From Anaerococcus jeddahensis (GTDB lineage: Bacteria; Bacillota; Clostridia; Tissierellales; Peptoniphilaceae), in assembly GCF_001182725.1 (NCBI RefSeq), contig NZ_CWHU01000004.1:97505-161504 (forward strand): DNA of 64,000 nucleotides. Reading direction: 5' to 3'. This document shows positions 63,664 to 64,000 of the stretch, piece after piece. The notes under the pieces were generated by a model, which worked only from the letters and a program-made list of their open reading frames with translations, ran no database searches and had not been told where the DNA came from. Every line of letters begins with the position of its first letter. The first letter of the stretch is position 1. Position numbers and translations under genes: made by a program.

Positions 63664-64000
63664 TTATGCAGCTTTTAGTAATTCTTCCTTGTTTTTTTCC
63701 TCCATTACTTTCGCATAATATATTCTTAAAAATTTGTTTATTCCTGCTATGTTTGATACTTTTTTTGCCTTGCCTTCTCTTTCTTTTTTTATTATATATT
63801 TATATACCGAATTGCTTTCATCTTTTGCTTTTTTCATACATAACATTGCCATGTATAGTACTTTTCTTAGGATTGGATTTCCTCTTTTGGATATTTTTCT
63901 TTGTTTTGCACTAAAGTTTCCTGATTGATATGGTGGTGAATCTATTCCTACAAATGATATTAGACTTTTCTTGTTTTTGTATTTTCTTATATCTCCTATT
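63664..64000 (-). mobile_element. IS110-family transposase (3' end; 5' part outside window)
   Basis: 112 codons of the C-terminal half, continuing past the right edge. SFVGIDSPPYQSGNFSAKQR followed by KISKRGNPILRKVLYMAMLC matches the IS110/IS1111 transposase Tnp20-type region with its G-R-LR-LY motif. The stop TAA is at 63664-63666. The IS end is near the structured repeat at 63352-63562; no inverted terminal repeat is needed for this family. Confidence 0.88.

Noticed and set aside
1..64000. tRNA or rRNA genes
   Set aside because: None was recognised on either strand by eye (no convincing tRNA T-loop/CCA architecture); a tRNAscan-SE run would be decisive.

Overview
This is an AT-rich (roughly 30% GC by eye) Firmicutes chromosome segment. 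The selenium-dependent catabolic genes, the glycyl-radical choline microcompartment, the amino-acid and peptide-oriented metabolism and the codon bias suggest an anaerobic Gram-positive coccus of the Peptoniphilaceae. Anaerococcus is the best guess, by inference; no 16S or marker gene is present to confirm it.

1-9.5 kb (minus strand): genes of the selenium-dependent purine/hydantoin/amino-acid catabolic set known from the E. coli yge/ygf region. They are ygeX (diaminopropionate ammonia-lyase), ygeW (carbamoyltransferase-like), ygeY (M20 hydrolase), an NCS1 permease, a dihydropyrimidinase/hydantoinase, and a large ygfK-type oxidoreductase that runs off the left edge. 9.8-12.8 kb (plus): selD, yedF-like, a DUF3343 gene and a cysteine desulfurase/selenocysteine lyase, the 'orphan selD' set that serves selenium-dependent molybdenum hydroxylases. 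12.9-14.0 kb: a gene-free array of palindromic repeats. 14.1-19.0 kb (minus): moaA-moaC-mog-MOSC-modABC, which supplies molybdenum cofactor. The first 19 kb therefore reads as one physiological theme, Se/Mo enzyme support. A second DUF3343 gene and a GntR regulator follow.

20.4-25.8 kb: a large structured repeat, a group IV PLP decarboxylase and the polyamine transporter potABCD. 25.9-30.4 kb: a two-component system divergent from a three-gene ABC exporter of the antimicrobial-peptide self-protection type.

30.5-47.8 kb (minus): a complete choline-degrading bacterial microcompartment locus (glycyl-radical type, cut). CutC has every published choline-contacting residue at a constant offset. 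The locus also carries CutD, hexameric, EutS-like and pentameric shell proteins, PduL, an active and an apparently dead aldehyde dehydrogenase, Eut-like accessory proteins, an iron alcohol dehydrogenase and a putative transporter. A MerR regulator sits at the distal end with three poorly characterised partners (TPR, DUF4037, DUF4125). The first gene is preceded by a promoter with a 19-bp spacer, the layout of MerR-activated promoters.

48-63.2 kb: housekeeping and stress genes. These are a NUDIX hydrolase, a type-2-like ileS behind a T-box leader, an EamA protein, an AMMECR1-like protein, glutathione peroxidase, an FAD oxidoreductase, asparaginase, NhaC, an RpiR regulator with a P1 peptidase, and a BceAB-like exporter followed by an erythromycin-esterase-family protein. 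The right edge holds a third repeat locus and the 3' end of an IS110-family transposase.

The observations most worth following are: the palindromic/structured repeat family with compensatory stem changes; the pseudo-aldehyde dehydrogenase; the MerR/TPR/DUF4037/DUF4125 module; the MerR-type promoter; and an apparent AUU start on the EutJ-like gene.
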